Origin: Pseudomonas bijieensis | GTDB lineage: Bacteria > Pseudomonadota > Gammaproteobacteria > Pseudomonadales > Pseudomonadaceae | DNA: 64,000 bases | NCBI RefSeq assembly: GCF_013347965.1 | Contig: NZ_CP048810.1 | Coordinates: forward strand, 124,001 to 188,000 | Direction: 5' to 3' | Shown: piece after piece, positions 26,775 through 35,216 of the stretch | Position numbering within the stretch: the first letter of the stretch is position 1 | How the letters are laid out: each line of letters begins with the position of its first letter | The notes under the pieces: model-generated | What the model was told of the DNA's origin: nothing | The model's database searches: none | Seen by the model: the letters and a program-made list of their open reading frames with translations, nothing else | Program-made: the position numbers and the translations under genes

Positions 26775-27377
26775 ATGAAAACCGCAAATTTCGCCAGTTA
26801 CCACATTCGCAAATGGTACAGCTTCGTCGAGGAAACCCTGGCCAATGAAACGGGCCAGTTGGCCGATGGTGAGCCGCTGTTCAAGTACGCCATTGGCGCC
26901 GTGATCGCCAACCCTTACGCCGGACGCTTCAGCGAAAGCCTGGCCGAGCTGATCGAGCCTTCACCGTTGTTGGGCCAGGAGTTTGGTCGGCGCATCCAGG
27001 CTCTGGCCGGCCAGCGGGAAATCGTGAGTTACGGCAAGGCGTGCCTGGTGGGCAGCCAGGGCGAGTACGAGCATGGCAATGCATTGTTGACCAATCCGGC
27101 GGCGGATCCGATCCGCGTCGCATTGGGCGGCGGCAAGTCCTGGGTGCCTTCCACGGGCAAGCGTGGCGGGCCTGGCGTGACCATCGATGTGCCGCTGGCC
27201 CACAAGGACGCGCTATATGTCCGCTCGCACTACGACAGCATTTCGCTTTCGTTCGGTGATGGTCCCTCGGCCGACGAGCTGGTCATCATCTGGGCCTTCG
27301 CCACGCGCGGGCGCTTGCATGCACGTCTCGGTGGCCTCCAGGCTGCGGACGTGAAAGGTAATGACGGCCTGTATTGA
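26775..27377 (+). CDS. PF06684-type protein (so-called amino acid synthesis family)
   Basis: A 200-residue soluble protein with conserved-looking blocks IGAVIANPYAGRFSE, GKACLVGSQGEYEHGNALL, and GGGKSWVPSTGKRG. It resembles the DUF1185/PF06684 family, whose common name is not backed by a known reaction. ATG at 26775 follows AAGGAGA. It lies between the VOC gene and the hydrolase with short gaps, so it belongs to the operon. That points to a catabolic role, perhaps an isomerase, hydrolase or amide-related step. No function is assigned. Confidence 0.72.
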   Translation: MKTANFASYHIRKWYSFVEETLANETGQLADGEPLFKYAIGAVIANPYAGRFSESLAELIEPSPLLGQEFGRRIQALAGQREIVSYGKACLVGSQGEYEHGNALLTNPAADPIRVALGGGKSWVPSTGKRGGPGVTIDVPLAHKDALYVRSHYDSISLSFGDGPSADELVIIWAFATRGRLHARLGGLQAADVKGNDGLY

Positions 27378-27404
27378 GGTGCGTTGATCGTGGGAAGCAA
27401 ACGA

Positions 27405-28268
27405 ATGTCTGCAAACAGCCAGTTCTTCACCAATCGATCCGGGATGCGCCTGCACTATCTGTCCTGGGGCAATGCGTCGGGCATTCCCGTCCTGATGCTG
27501 CATGGGTTGCGCGCCTATGCCCAGACCTGGACGTCATTGGCCAATGCACTGGGTGAGCAGTACTGTTGCTACGCCCTGGATCAGCGCGGTCGTGGCGACA
27601 GTGACTGGGCAGAAGCTTCCAGCTACCGGACCGAGGCCTATGTCAGTGATCTGGAAGATTGGGTCGCGCACCTGGGGCTTGAGCGTTTCGTCCTGGTCGG
27701 GCATTCCCTCGGCGGCACCAATGCGCTGGAGTATGCCCGGCTCAACCCCGGCCGCCTGCAAGCCCTGGTGATCGAAGACATCGGCCCCGGTTCGTCGGTC
27801 AGCGGCGACGGTGCCGAGCGCATCCGTCGCGAGATGAGCCAGACGCCGCTGTCGTTTCCCGACTGGGAAAGCGCCGCGCAATTCTGGCGCCGATCGCGGC
27901 CGGGTCTGTCTGCCCAGGGGCTGACGTCCAGATTGACCCACTCGATGAAGCAAACACCGGAAGGCATCGGCTGGCGCCATGACCAGGCCGGGATTGCCGA
28001 GGCGCGCTTGAGCATCACCCCGACCGATCTGTGGCCGGCGGTTCGGGCCCTGGATTGCCCGACGCTGTTCATCCGCGGCGCGCGTTCCGACTTCCTGCCC
28101 CAGGCGACCCTGGAGGCTATGAAAGAGGCCAACCCGCAGGTGCGCACAGCGCAAATCGCCGATGCCAGCCATTATGTCCATGACGACCAGGAGGACACCT
28201 TCAACCGTGTCGTCAGGGACTACTTGCACGACCAATGCCTACAACCACAACAACAAAGCGGTGAATAG
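27405..28268 (+). CDS. Alpha/beta hydrolase
   Basis: A 287-residue alpha/beta-hydrolase. The oxyanion HG is at residues 33-34, the nucleophile is Ser101 in VGHSLGG, the Asp is probably in RGARSDFL, and the His is in DASHYVHDDQ. Proteins of this kind cleave C-C bonds of meta-cleavage products or hydrolyse esters and enol lactones. The frame opens at a TTG at 27384; I prefer the ATG at 27405 after GGGAAG. It sits just before the flavin hydroxylase gene with a two-base gap. Role inferred as hydrolysis of a ring-cleavage product. Confidence 0.85.
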   Translation: MSANSQFFTNRSGMRLHYLSWGNASGIPVLMLHGLRAYAQTWTSLANALGEQYCCYALDQRGRGDSDWAEASSYRTEAYVSDLEDWVAHLGLERFVLVGHSLGGTNALEYARLNPGRLQALVIEDIGPGSSVSGDGAERIRREMSQTPLSFPDWESAAQFWRRSRPGLSAQGLTSRLTHSMKQTPEGIGWRHDQAGIAEARLSITPTDLWPAVRALDCPTLFIRGARSDFLPQATLEAMKEANPQVRTAQIADASHYVHDDQEDTFNRVVRDYLHDQCLQPQQQSGE

Positions 28269-28270
28269 CG

Positions 28271-29878
28271 ATGAAGCAGGAGAAAACCCAGGTTGTCATC
28301 GTGGGCGGTGGCCCGAACGGGATCACGGCCGCTCATTACATGGGGCTGTACGGAATCGACTGCATCGTCCTTGAATTGGCTGACGGCGTCCTGCCGTATC
28401 CGCGCGCGGTGGGCATGGATGACGAGGCGCTACGGGTGTTGCAGGGTATCGGCATCGCCGAGCTGGCCGCGCGCGACATGATCTGCAACGTGCCCTTGCG
28501 TTACTACAATGCGCGAGGCGTCTGTTTTGCCGAGGTCAAACCGAGCACGGCGAACTATGGCTGGCCGATGCGCAACATCTTCATGCAACAGTTGCTTGAA
28601 ACGACATTGCGCGAACAACTGGGCAAACACACCAGCGTCGAGTTGCGCCAGGGCCATGAAATGCTCGACCTGGAGCAGGATGCCGAGGGCGTGACCTTGC
28701 AGGTGCGAGATGCCGGGGGCGAGCTCTATCAATTGCAGGCGCAGTACGTGATCGGCGCCGATGGCGGACGTTCCAGCGTGCGCAAGAAACTCGGTATCGA
28801 ACTGCTGGGGTTGACCCATCCACGCAAATGGGTGGTGATCGACACGGCCAACGATACCCTGGATGCACCCTACACGGCCCTGCATGCCGACCCTCAGCGT
28901 CCCTTCGTCTGCATCTATCTGCCGTATCAGCAACGGCGCTGGGAGTTCATGCTCCTGGAGGGCGAAGACGAGACCAGGATGTGCGAAGAGGCGACGATCC
29001 GGGACTTGATCCGTGGACATATCGGCGAGGCGGTCGATCAGCTGGAAATCATCCGGATCCGTGCCTACACCCATAATTCCCGGGTCGCAGCGCGTTTTGT
29101 CCAGGGCCGGGTGGCATTGGTGGGGGACGCGGCGCATATTTCCCCGCCCTGGGCCGGGCAGGGGCTCAATTCAGGCTTGCGTGATGTCGCCAACGTTGCC
29201 TGGAAGCTCGCCGCGATTCTCCAGGGGCGGGCATCGCCGGCGATTCTGGCCAGTTACGATCAGGAGCGCCGTGGGCATGCGACCGACCTCATCGCGTTGG
29301 CCGACAACATGGGGGCCGTCCTGGGGCTGACCAACCCGCTGATGGCCGGTGTCCGGGACTGGTTGTTCCAGGCCGTCAACAGCGTCGACAACCTTCGCTC
29401 GCACTTGCTGGAATTCAAGTTCAAACCCAAGGCGACCATCACCAAAGGCCTGGTGTATCACGAGCGCGCCGAGCTGCATGAGGATGATCTGGTCGGGCAG
29501 TTGTTCATCCAACCGTCTATCGAAGATGCCCAGGGCCAGCGCCGGCGCCTGGACGAAGTGTTGGGGCATTCCTATGCGGTGCTGGGGTATCGGGTCAATC
29601 CGAGCGAACAGCTCAGCGAGCAAACCGCCGCCTGGTGGGCGCGCTGGGACACACGCTTCATCCAGATCAATCGTTCGCGCAGTGGCGTGGGGCGTAACCA
29701 GCCCTTGTCTGCCAATGGCGCCATTTGCGTCGAGGACGTCGATAACCGCCTGGGCGAATGGTTTGCCAAGGTGCGTGATTGCATCGTGGTGGTGCGGCCG
29801 GATCGGTTTGTCGCGGCGATCACCACACCCGAGCGGCTCGAAGGCGTATTGCGCAAACTGGCGGAGCAACTCTCATGA
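28271..29878 (+). CDS. FAD-dependent aromatic hydroxylase (MhpA-like)
   Basis: A 535-residue class A flavoprotein monooxygenase. The FAD dinucleotide motif GGGPNG is at residues 12-17, the DG motif is in VIGADGGRSSVRKKLGIE, and the GD motif is in GDAAHISPPWAGQGLNSGLRD. The C-terminal third adds a thioredoxin-like extension, as in 3-(3-hydroxyphenyl)propionate hydroxylase and related enzymes. It probably hydroxylates a phenolic ring with NAD(P)H and O2. Its stop overlaps the next gene (ATGA), showing tight coupling to the hydratase-like gene. The substrate is unknown. Confidence 0.88.
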   Translation: MKQEKTQVVIVGGGPNGITAAHYMGLYGIDCIVLELADGVLPYPRAVGMDDEALRVLQGIGIAELAARDMICNVPLRYYNARGVCFAEVKPSTANYGWPMRNIFMQQLLETTLREQLGKHTSVELRQGHEMLDLEQDAEGVTLQVRDAGGELYQLQAQYVIGADGGRSSVRKKLGIELLGLTHPRKWVVIDTANDTLDAPYTALHADPQRPFVCIYLPYQQRRWEFMLLEGEDETRMCEEATIRDLIRGHIGEAVDQLEIIRIRAYTHNSRVAARFVQGRVALVGDAAHISPPWAGQGLNSGLRDVANVAWKLAAILQGRASPAILASYDQERRGHATDLIALADNMGAVLGLTNPLMAGVRDWLFQAVNSVDNLRSHLLEFKFKPKATITKGLVYHERAELHEDDLVGQLFIQPSIEDAQGQRRRLDEVLGHSYAVLGYRVNPSEQLSEQTAAWWARWDTRFIQINRSRSGVGRNQPLSANGAICVEDVDNRLGEWFAKVRDCIVVVRPDRFVAAITTPERLEGVLRKLAEQLS

Positions 29879-30659
29879 GGCGCGAAGACGATCTACTGGT
29901 CCGGCTTCACGATGCCGCGCAGGCCTCACATGCCTTGCCTTCGTTGGAGCCTCAGGCCCTCGACCTGTCGGCGGGCTACACGTTGCAGCGCGAGGCATTG
30001 CGCCGGCGCCAGGCCGGTGGCGAGCGGTTGACCGGATGGAAAGTGGCCTTCGCCGGTCGCGCCGCCCAGGACCGTTTCGGTATTGATGAGCCGGTATTGG
30101 GCGGACTGACCGATGTCATGGCTGTGAAACCCGGCAGTACGCTGGCGCTTGCACGGCTGATCCAGCCCAAGCTGGAAATCGAGTTGGCGTTTGTCCTGGG
30201 GCGTACGCTGGTGCCCGGTTTTTACAGCGACGAAGATATTCTGGCCGCTGTGTCCGAGGTCGCGCCGGCGTTCGAAATTGCCGATTGCCGCTGGGAGGGC
30301 TGGCGTTTCGGCGTCGGGGCGTTTCTGGCCGACAATGCCGCTGCGGGGCTTTATTGCCTTGGCTCGCGAGTCAGGTTTCATCCTGAGCAATTGACCCACG
30401 TGACCTATCGCCTGGAATGCGACGGGGTGCCCTGCGGCGAAGGCAATGCCCAGGCGCGCGAGGACACCCCCCCCAGGCAAACCTGTGCTGGCTGGTACGG
30501 CGCTTGCTGGCCGACGGGCAGTGCGTTGAAGCGGGCCAGGTGGTGCTTTCCGGCTCTTTGTTGGCGCCCTTGGACATCAAGGCCGCCGAATACCGGTTGT
30601 ACATGCTTGGCATGGAACTGGCTTTGGTTTTCCAGGCGGATGAAGACGGTCGACAGTAA
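29875..30659 (+). pseudogene. 2-keto-4-pentenoate hydratase-like gene, frameshifted
   Basis: The first about 200 codons encode an MhpD/FAH-superfamily hydratase: LTGWKVAFAGRAAQDRFG, then LEIELAFVLGR, then FEIADCRWEGWRFG. At a run of eight C (30467-30474) the frame is lost. The missing C-terminus continues in another frame as QANLCWLVRRLLADGQ, LSGSLLAPLDIKAAEYRLY and a stop at 30659. Restoring the frame needs one extra C or two fewer. If read as it stands, the protein would have an unrelated tail rich in Trp and Cys. The gene overlaps the hydroxylase stop by four bases. It could be a real inactivation, a slippage-prone switch or a sequencing error. Confidence 0.8.
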
Positions 30660-30689
30660 GAACTGTTTACTCAAGTGAAATGATGCACG

Positions 30690-30781
30690 CGTGGCGAGGG
30701 AGCTTGCTCCCGCTTGAGTGCGAAGCGCTCGCCAAAATGGGTCTGCTGCGCAGCCCAGCGGGAGCAAGCTCCCTCGCCACG
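30690..30781. repeat. REP-type inverted repeat, perfect 25-bp arms
   Basis: Arms 30690-30714 and 30757-30781 are exact reverse complements of the GTGGCGAGGGAGCTTGCTCCCGC class. It fills most of the gap between the hydratase-like gene and the AraC gene, so it may separate their transcripts. Confidence 0.85.
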
Positions 30782-30847
30782 AGGCTACCGACTTGCTTGC
30801 ATAACCGTACCAGGCAATAAGCGCAGGGCCACCGAGGAACAATGATC

Positions 30848-31790
30848 ATGTTCGCCGAAGTTCGTACTTTCAATGATCCTCAGCAACACGCCGGTTCGAT
30901 CCTGGGCTGGCAACAAGTCTACGATCAGCTCGGGCGTGGATGCCTCTCCAGCGAGCTGCGGCAGGTGTGCGCCGATCGTTTCCAGATCTTCCAGGAGGTG
31001 CTGGATAAACGGGTGGTGCAGCGTGGTTGCGCGCCAAAAAGGGCGCCTGTGCATTGCCATGTCGCTGGGCGGTGCGCCAGTGGTCCAGGGGCACCAGGTG
31101 GGCGCCCACAGCGTCGTGCTGCTGCGAGATGGCGAAGACTTCGTCCTGCACGCCCCGGAGGGTACGCACTTCTTCGCGGCCAATGTCGACACGGTACGGT
31201 TCGCCAAGCTGGCGGCCTATGAACTGTCGAGTGAACAACTCAAGCGCTTGAAAAGCGTGTCCCAAGTCAGCGTGGATGAGGTGGTACTGCGTAGGGTGCA
31301 GCAAAGGATTCACCCACTGTTTGGCCACCTTTTGGAACAGGCGGACGCCGTCAATCCCGCCTCGGAAAAAATCCTCGAGGACGTCTTGCTCAACGCCTTC
31401 CTCGACCTGTTCAGTCACGCCTCGGACGAGGTGCGTGGCCGCCGCGGCAATTTTGCCGTCAGCGCCTACCTGGTCAAGCGCTGCCAGGAACTGGTCGACG
31501 CCAGCGCAGATGTGCCCTTGAGCATTCTCGATCTGTGCGAGCAATTGCGGGTCAGTCGCAGGACCCTGCAAAACAGTTTCCAGGCGGTCACCGGGATGCG
31601 TCCGATGGAATACCTGCGCAACCTGCGGCTCAACGCTGTGCGCCGACGTCTGATCGCAACCCATGCGGCTACATTGAACGTCAGTGAAATTGCCGTGGCG
31701 ATGGGGTTTTACCACCTGAGTCATTTTGCGGCCCATTACCGGGCGCTGTTCGGCGAGTCGCCGTCAGATACGCCCAGGGCACAGGCATGA
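30848..31790 (+). pseudogene. AraC-family regulator, frameshifted
   Basis: From 30848 the frame reads FAEVRTFNDPQQHAGSILGW and continues to CAPK, then fails at a run of five A (31036-31040). Removing one A joins it to the frame GRLCIAMSLGGAPVVQGHQV, which runs on to a full C-terminal AraC domain: SILDLCEQLRVSRRTLQNSF, MRPMEYLRNLRLNAVRRRL, and VSEIAVAMGFYHLSHFAAHY with two helix-turn-helix units. The intact protein would have about 314 residues and resembles EutR-like activators. GAGGA at 30834 fits the ATG at 30848. It follows the unusual operon and may have been its second regulator, together with the IclR protein. Confidence 0.8.
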
Positions 31791-32028
31791 TGAGCCGCTG
31801 TTTGCGGTGTTACCGAAGCACCATCTTGCACCCATAAAAGGCAGCCGCTGAGCTGTTTGGTAGCACACCTGTGCGGTTCAGCCGGTAGTGGCGCTTGAGT
31901 CTGGCCGTCGTTTCCCCTGGGCAAATCCCTTCAAATCAATCCCTTGCACGATGACGCGCGAGGTTGGCACGCATTCTGCCTTTTTGAATTCATGGATAAT
32001 TGGATACAAAAATGCAGAAGGTGCTGCC

Positions 32029-32697
32029 ATGCAGTTCGCTCCGACTTACGCTGAACGCCCGCCCATGACTGCCGAAGAAGAGGCTTACAACTTCTTGCTC
32101 AATGCCATTTGTGGCGGTCGGTTACGCAAAGGTGACCGGCTGATTGCCGAGGACATTGCCAACGAGATCGGCATGAGCCGGATGCCGGTGCGCGAGGCCT
32201 TTCGCCGTCTGGATGCCCAGGGCCTGGTGACTCTGCGGCCCAATCGTGGAGCGATTGTCAGCGGCCTGGACATCGAAGAGTTGCACGAAGTCTTCGAAAT
32301 GCGCAGCGCCCTGGAAGGCCTGGCGGTCCGTGTCGCGACAGCCAGAATCGGCGAACGCCAGTTGGCCGCCCTGGAGCGCTTGCTCGACGAGATGGACGAT
32401 TACCGCGAGGAAAGCGCCGAGTGGGTCAGTCGTCATCGCGCTTTCCATGAATACCTGTGCAGCCTCAGTGGTCGCCCCCGTTTGTTGAAGCAGATCAGCG
32501 CGCTCTATTCCCTGATCGAAGCGCCCATGCGTCTGTGGTTGCAGCATGTGGAAAAGCCCCTGAGCGCACGCCAGGAGCACATGCTGATCCTCGACGCGCT
32601 GCGTGCTGGCGACGCCGAGAAGGCCGAGGCGGTGGTGCGTGCACACATCGAAGGCACCGTTCCTGAATTGATCGAGTTCCTGCAATCGAAAAAATAA
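32029..32697 (+). CDS. GntR-family regulator (FCD type)
   Basis: A 222-residue regulator with an N-terminal winged helix (LIAEDIANEIGMSRMPVREAF) and a C-terminal all-helical FCD ligand domain with the metal-site residues (EMRSALEGLAV, HRAFHEYL, RQEHMLILDAL, VVRAHIEGT). I take ATG 32029, the first with an AAGG site nearby; the frame extends upstream to 31888. A half-site-like TTGGATACAAA lies at about 32000-32010, just before the start. The gene sits directly before the amino-acid-type ABC operon and is probably its regulator. Confidence 0.88.
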   Translation: MQFAPTYAERPPMTAEEEAYNFLLNAICGGRLRKGDRLIAEDIANEIGMSRMPVREAFRRLDAQGLVTLRPNRGAIVSGLDIEELHEVFEMRSALEGLAVRVATARIGERQLAALERLLDEMDDYREESAEWVSRHRAFHEYLCSLSGRPRLLKQISALYSLIEAPMRLWLQHVEKPLSARQEHMLILDALRAGDAEKAEAVVRAHIEGTVPELIEFLQSKK

Positions 32698-32776
32698 CGA
32701 GAGCAGGACACTTAGAGCCTGCCCGTGTTTTGACTTTGAGTACTGCCCGTTACTTACTGAACTGGAGTGTCTGGTC

Positions 32777-33583
32777 ATGCATAAGCCTCGCCTGTTGGTT
32801 GCCGCTATATCCTTGGGTTTCTGTGCGCAGTGGGCGGTTGCCGCGCCCGTTGTCCCGGAGCGTTTGCTCAAGGTCGACAAACTCGTCTACTGCTCGGGCA
32901 TGGATTCGCCGCCGCTGGTGTCCTTCGATGAGGCTCAGAAACCCAAGGGATTGACCGTGGACCTGGGGTTGGAAATCGCCAAGCGTCTGGGCGACAAGAA
33001 GGTGGAATGGCGGGTCATTCCCTTCTCCGGGTTGCTCCCCGCGTTGCTGGCCCGACAGTGCGACATGATCGTCGACCAGCTGTTTGACAAGCCCGAGCGC
33101 CGCGAGGTGATCGACATCGTCAACTACATGTATTCCAGCCAGGCGGTGGTGGTGCCCAAGGGCAATCCCAAGGGCCTCAAGACATTGCCGGATCTCTCCG
33201 GGCACAAGGTCGCGGTGCTCAACGGTTCCACCATCAAGACCCTGCTCGACGCCGAGAACGAAACCCTGGCCAAGGCCGGCAGGCCAGCGATGAAGCTGGT
33301 GGTCTACAACACCGACACCGATGCTTTCCAGGCCTTGCGCATCAGCCAGGTCGACGCCTACGGCACCACCGTGGAAACCGCCGGTTACTACGCCGCCATG
33401 GCGCCCGACCTGTTCGAGGAAGGGGTGCCGGCCTTCAGCCGGATTCTCACCGGCCTGGGCATTCGCAAGGACGATCCGCAACTGACCGCCGCCGTGCAGC
33501 AGGTGATCGGCGATATGCGCAGCGATGGCAGCTACAGCCAACTGCTCGGTAAATGGCATGTCGCCAGTGACACACTCGATTGA
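32777..33583 (+). CDS. ABC transporter periplasmic binding protein (polar amino acid type)
   Basis: A 268-residue exported protein. The signal peptide ends near residue 22 (WAVAA). The SBP family 3 fold follows: GLTVDLGLEIAKRLG, PFSGLLPALLARQCDMIVDQLF, then LNGSTIKTLLDAE. Binding proteins of this family usually take polar amino acids or opines. It is the first gene of a three-gene importer, followed by a permease 12 bp downstream. The substrate is unknown; the adjacent gamma-glutamyltransferase hints at a gamma-glutamyl compound. Confidence 0.9.
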   Translation: MHKPRLLVAAISLGFCAQWAVAAPVVPERLLKVDKLVYCSGMDSPPLVSFDEAQKPKGLTVDLGLEIAKRLGDKKVEWRVIPFSGLLPALLARQCDMIVDQLFDKPERREVIDIVNYMYSSQAVVVPKGNPKGLKTLPDLSGHKVAVLNGSTIKTLLDAENETLAKAGRPAMKLVVYNTDTDAFQALRISQVDAYGTTVETAGYYAAMAPDLFEEGVPAFSRILTGLGIRKDDPQLTAAVQQVIGDMRSDGSYSQLLGKWHVASDTLD

Positions 33584-33595
33584 GGTGAACCATCG

Positions 33596-34372
33596 ATGAA
33601 TTTCAATTGGGATGTGTTCTGGCAGTACCTGCTGCAGCCCAGTGGGGTGTACCTCACCGGGCTCTGGTTGACCTGCCTGATCAGCGTGCTGGCGATGCTG
33701 CTGGGTTGTGTGCTGGGGCTGGCCGCGGCGTTGCTGCGGTTGTCGCGTAACCCGTTGCTGAACCTGCCGGTACGCTTCTATGTATGGTTGATGCGCGGTA
33801 CGCCGCTGCTGGTGCAGATCGTCTTTCTCTACACCGCGCTGGCCGCCGGCGGGATTTTCCGCTTCGAAGACATCGACCTGTTCGGCCTGGTCATCCCTGG
33901 CAATATCCAGGCCGCGATCATTGCCCTGGGCCTCAACGAGGGTGCCTACATGGCCGAGATCATCCGCGCCGGCATTGGCGCGGTGGACAAGGGCCAATAC
34001 GAGGCCGGGCGTTCCCTGGGCATGACCTTCGCCAAACTGATGCGCCGCATTGTCTTGCCCCAGGCGTTCCGGGTCATCGTTCCGCCGCTGGGCAACGAGT
34101 TCAACGTGATGCTCAAGAACACCACGCTGGTCAGTGTGATCGGCGTCCAGGAACTGTTGCTCAGTACCCAGATGGTCACTTCGGCGACGTTCCGGGTGTT
34201 CGAGCTGTACCTGGTGGTGGCGATCTATTTCCTGTTGCTGACTACATTGTGGGGCTTTTTCCAGCGCTGGCTGGAGGCCCGTTTCGGCCAGTCGGACCGG
34301 CCTTCGTCGCCACCGCCGGCCTCGACGCGGATGTTCGGTCGCAGCACCCTGAACCTGCTGAGGGCTCGTTAA
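33596..34372 (+). CDS. ABC transporter permease (HisMQ/GlnP type)
   Basis: A 258-residue inner-membrane permease with about five helices. The coupling loop that contacts the ATPase has the sequence [20 protein letters not shown], the standard motif of polar amino acid importers. A single permease gene is present, so it probably forms a homodimer. It is tightly placed between the binding protein and the ATPase (two bases before the ATPase start). Confidence 0.9.
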   Translation: MNFNWDVFWQYLLQPSGVYLTGLWLTCLISVLAMLLGCVLGLAAALLRLSRNPLLNLPVRFYVWLMRGTPLLVQIVFLYTALAAGGIFRFEDIDLFGLVIPGNIQAAIIALGLNEGAYMAEIIRAGIGAVDKGQYEAGRSLGMTFAKLMRRIVLPQAFRVIVPPLGNEFNVMLKNTTLVSVIGVQELLLSTQMVTSATFRVFELYLVVAIYFLLLTTLWGFFQRWLEARFGQSDRPSSPPPASTRMFGRSTLNLLRAR

Positions 34373-34374
34373 CC

Positions 34375-35154
34375 ATGGCGCACAAAAGCGAAGAGCTGAT
34401 TATCGAGGCGCTGGACGTCCACAAGTCCTTCGGCGAGCTGCAGATTCTCAAGGGCATCTCCCTGCAAGTACGGCGCGGCGAAGTGGTGGTTCTGATCGGT
34501 GCCTCCGGCTCGGGCAAGACCACGTTCATTCGTTGCATCAACCTGCTGGAGGACATCCAGGGCGGCCGCATCCGCGTCAATGGCCGGGCCATGGGGTATC
34601 GCGAGCGGGCCGACGGCAGCCTGGTGCGTGAGTCGGAGCGCAACATTGCCCGTCAGCGCCGGGACATCGGCATGGTCTTCCAACGTTTCAACCTGTTCCC
34701 CCACATGACCGCCCTGGAGAACATCATCGAGGCGCCGATCCAGGTGCTCGGCGTGACTCGCGCCGCCGCGTTGGAGCAGGCTCGCGGGTTGCTGCAGCGG
34801 GTCGGCCTGGCGGACAAGGCAGATCACTACCCGTCGATGCTCTCCGGCGGCCAGCAACAGCGGGTGGCGATCGCTCGGGCCCTGGCCATGAAACCCCAGG
34901 CCATGTTGTTCGACGAACCCACCAGCGCCCTCGACCCGGAGACCGTCGGCGAGGTGCTGCAAGTGATGAAGGAGTTGACCGAGGAGGGGATGACTATGGT
35001 CGTGGTGACGCACGAAATGGGTTTTGCCCGGGAAGTGGCCGACCGCGTGGTGGTGCTGGATCAAGGCGAGCTCATCGAGCAAGGGCCGCCGGAGCAGATC
35101 TTCTGTCACCCCATTCACCCGCGTACCCGGGCTTTTCTCAGTCGGGTGCTTTGA
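34375..35154 (+). CDS. ABC transporter ATP-binding protein (amino acid type)
   Basis: A 259-residue ATPase. Walker A is GASGSGKTT, the signature is [14 protein letters not shown], Walker B is [14 protein letters not shown], and the switch His is in VTHEMGF. It has the amino-acid importer pattern [15 protein letters not shown]. The start at 34375 is two bases after the permease stop; the frame opens much earlier inside the permease gene and that part is ignored. It powers the importer encoded just upstream. Confidence 0.93.
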   Translation: MAHKSEELIIEALDVHKSFGELQILKGISLQVRRGEVVVLIGASGSGKTTFIRCINLLEDIQGGRIRVNGRAMGYRERADGSLVRESERNIARQRRDIGMVFQRFNLFPHMTALENIIEAPIQVLGVTRAAALEQARGLLQRVGLADKADHYPSMLSGGQQQRVAIARALAMKPQAMLFDEPTSALDPETVGEVLQVMKELTEEGMTMVVVTHEMGFAREVADRVVVLDQGELIEQGPPEQIFCHPIHPRTRAFLSRVL

Positions 35155-35216
35155 CCTGTGCACGATTGTCCATCCTGGATCCGGTCAATCAATTCTTGTA
35201 TTGAAGAGCCTTCGCC

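Noticed and set aside
26775..27377. Amino acid biosynthesis role for the PF06684 protein
   Set aside because: Only the family nickname supports it; the gene neighbours are all catabolic.
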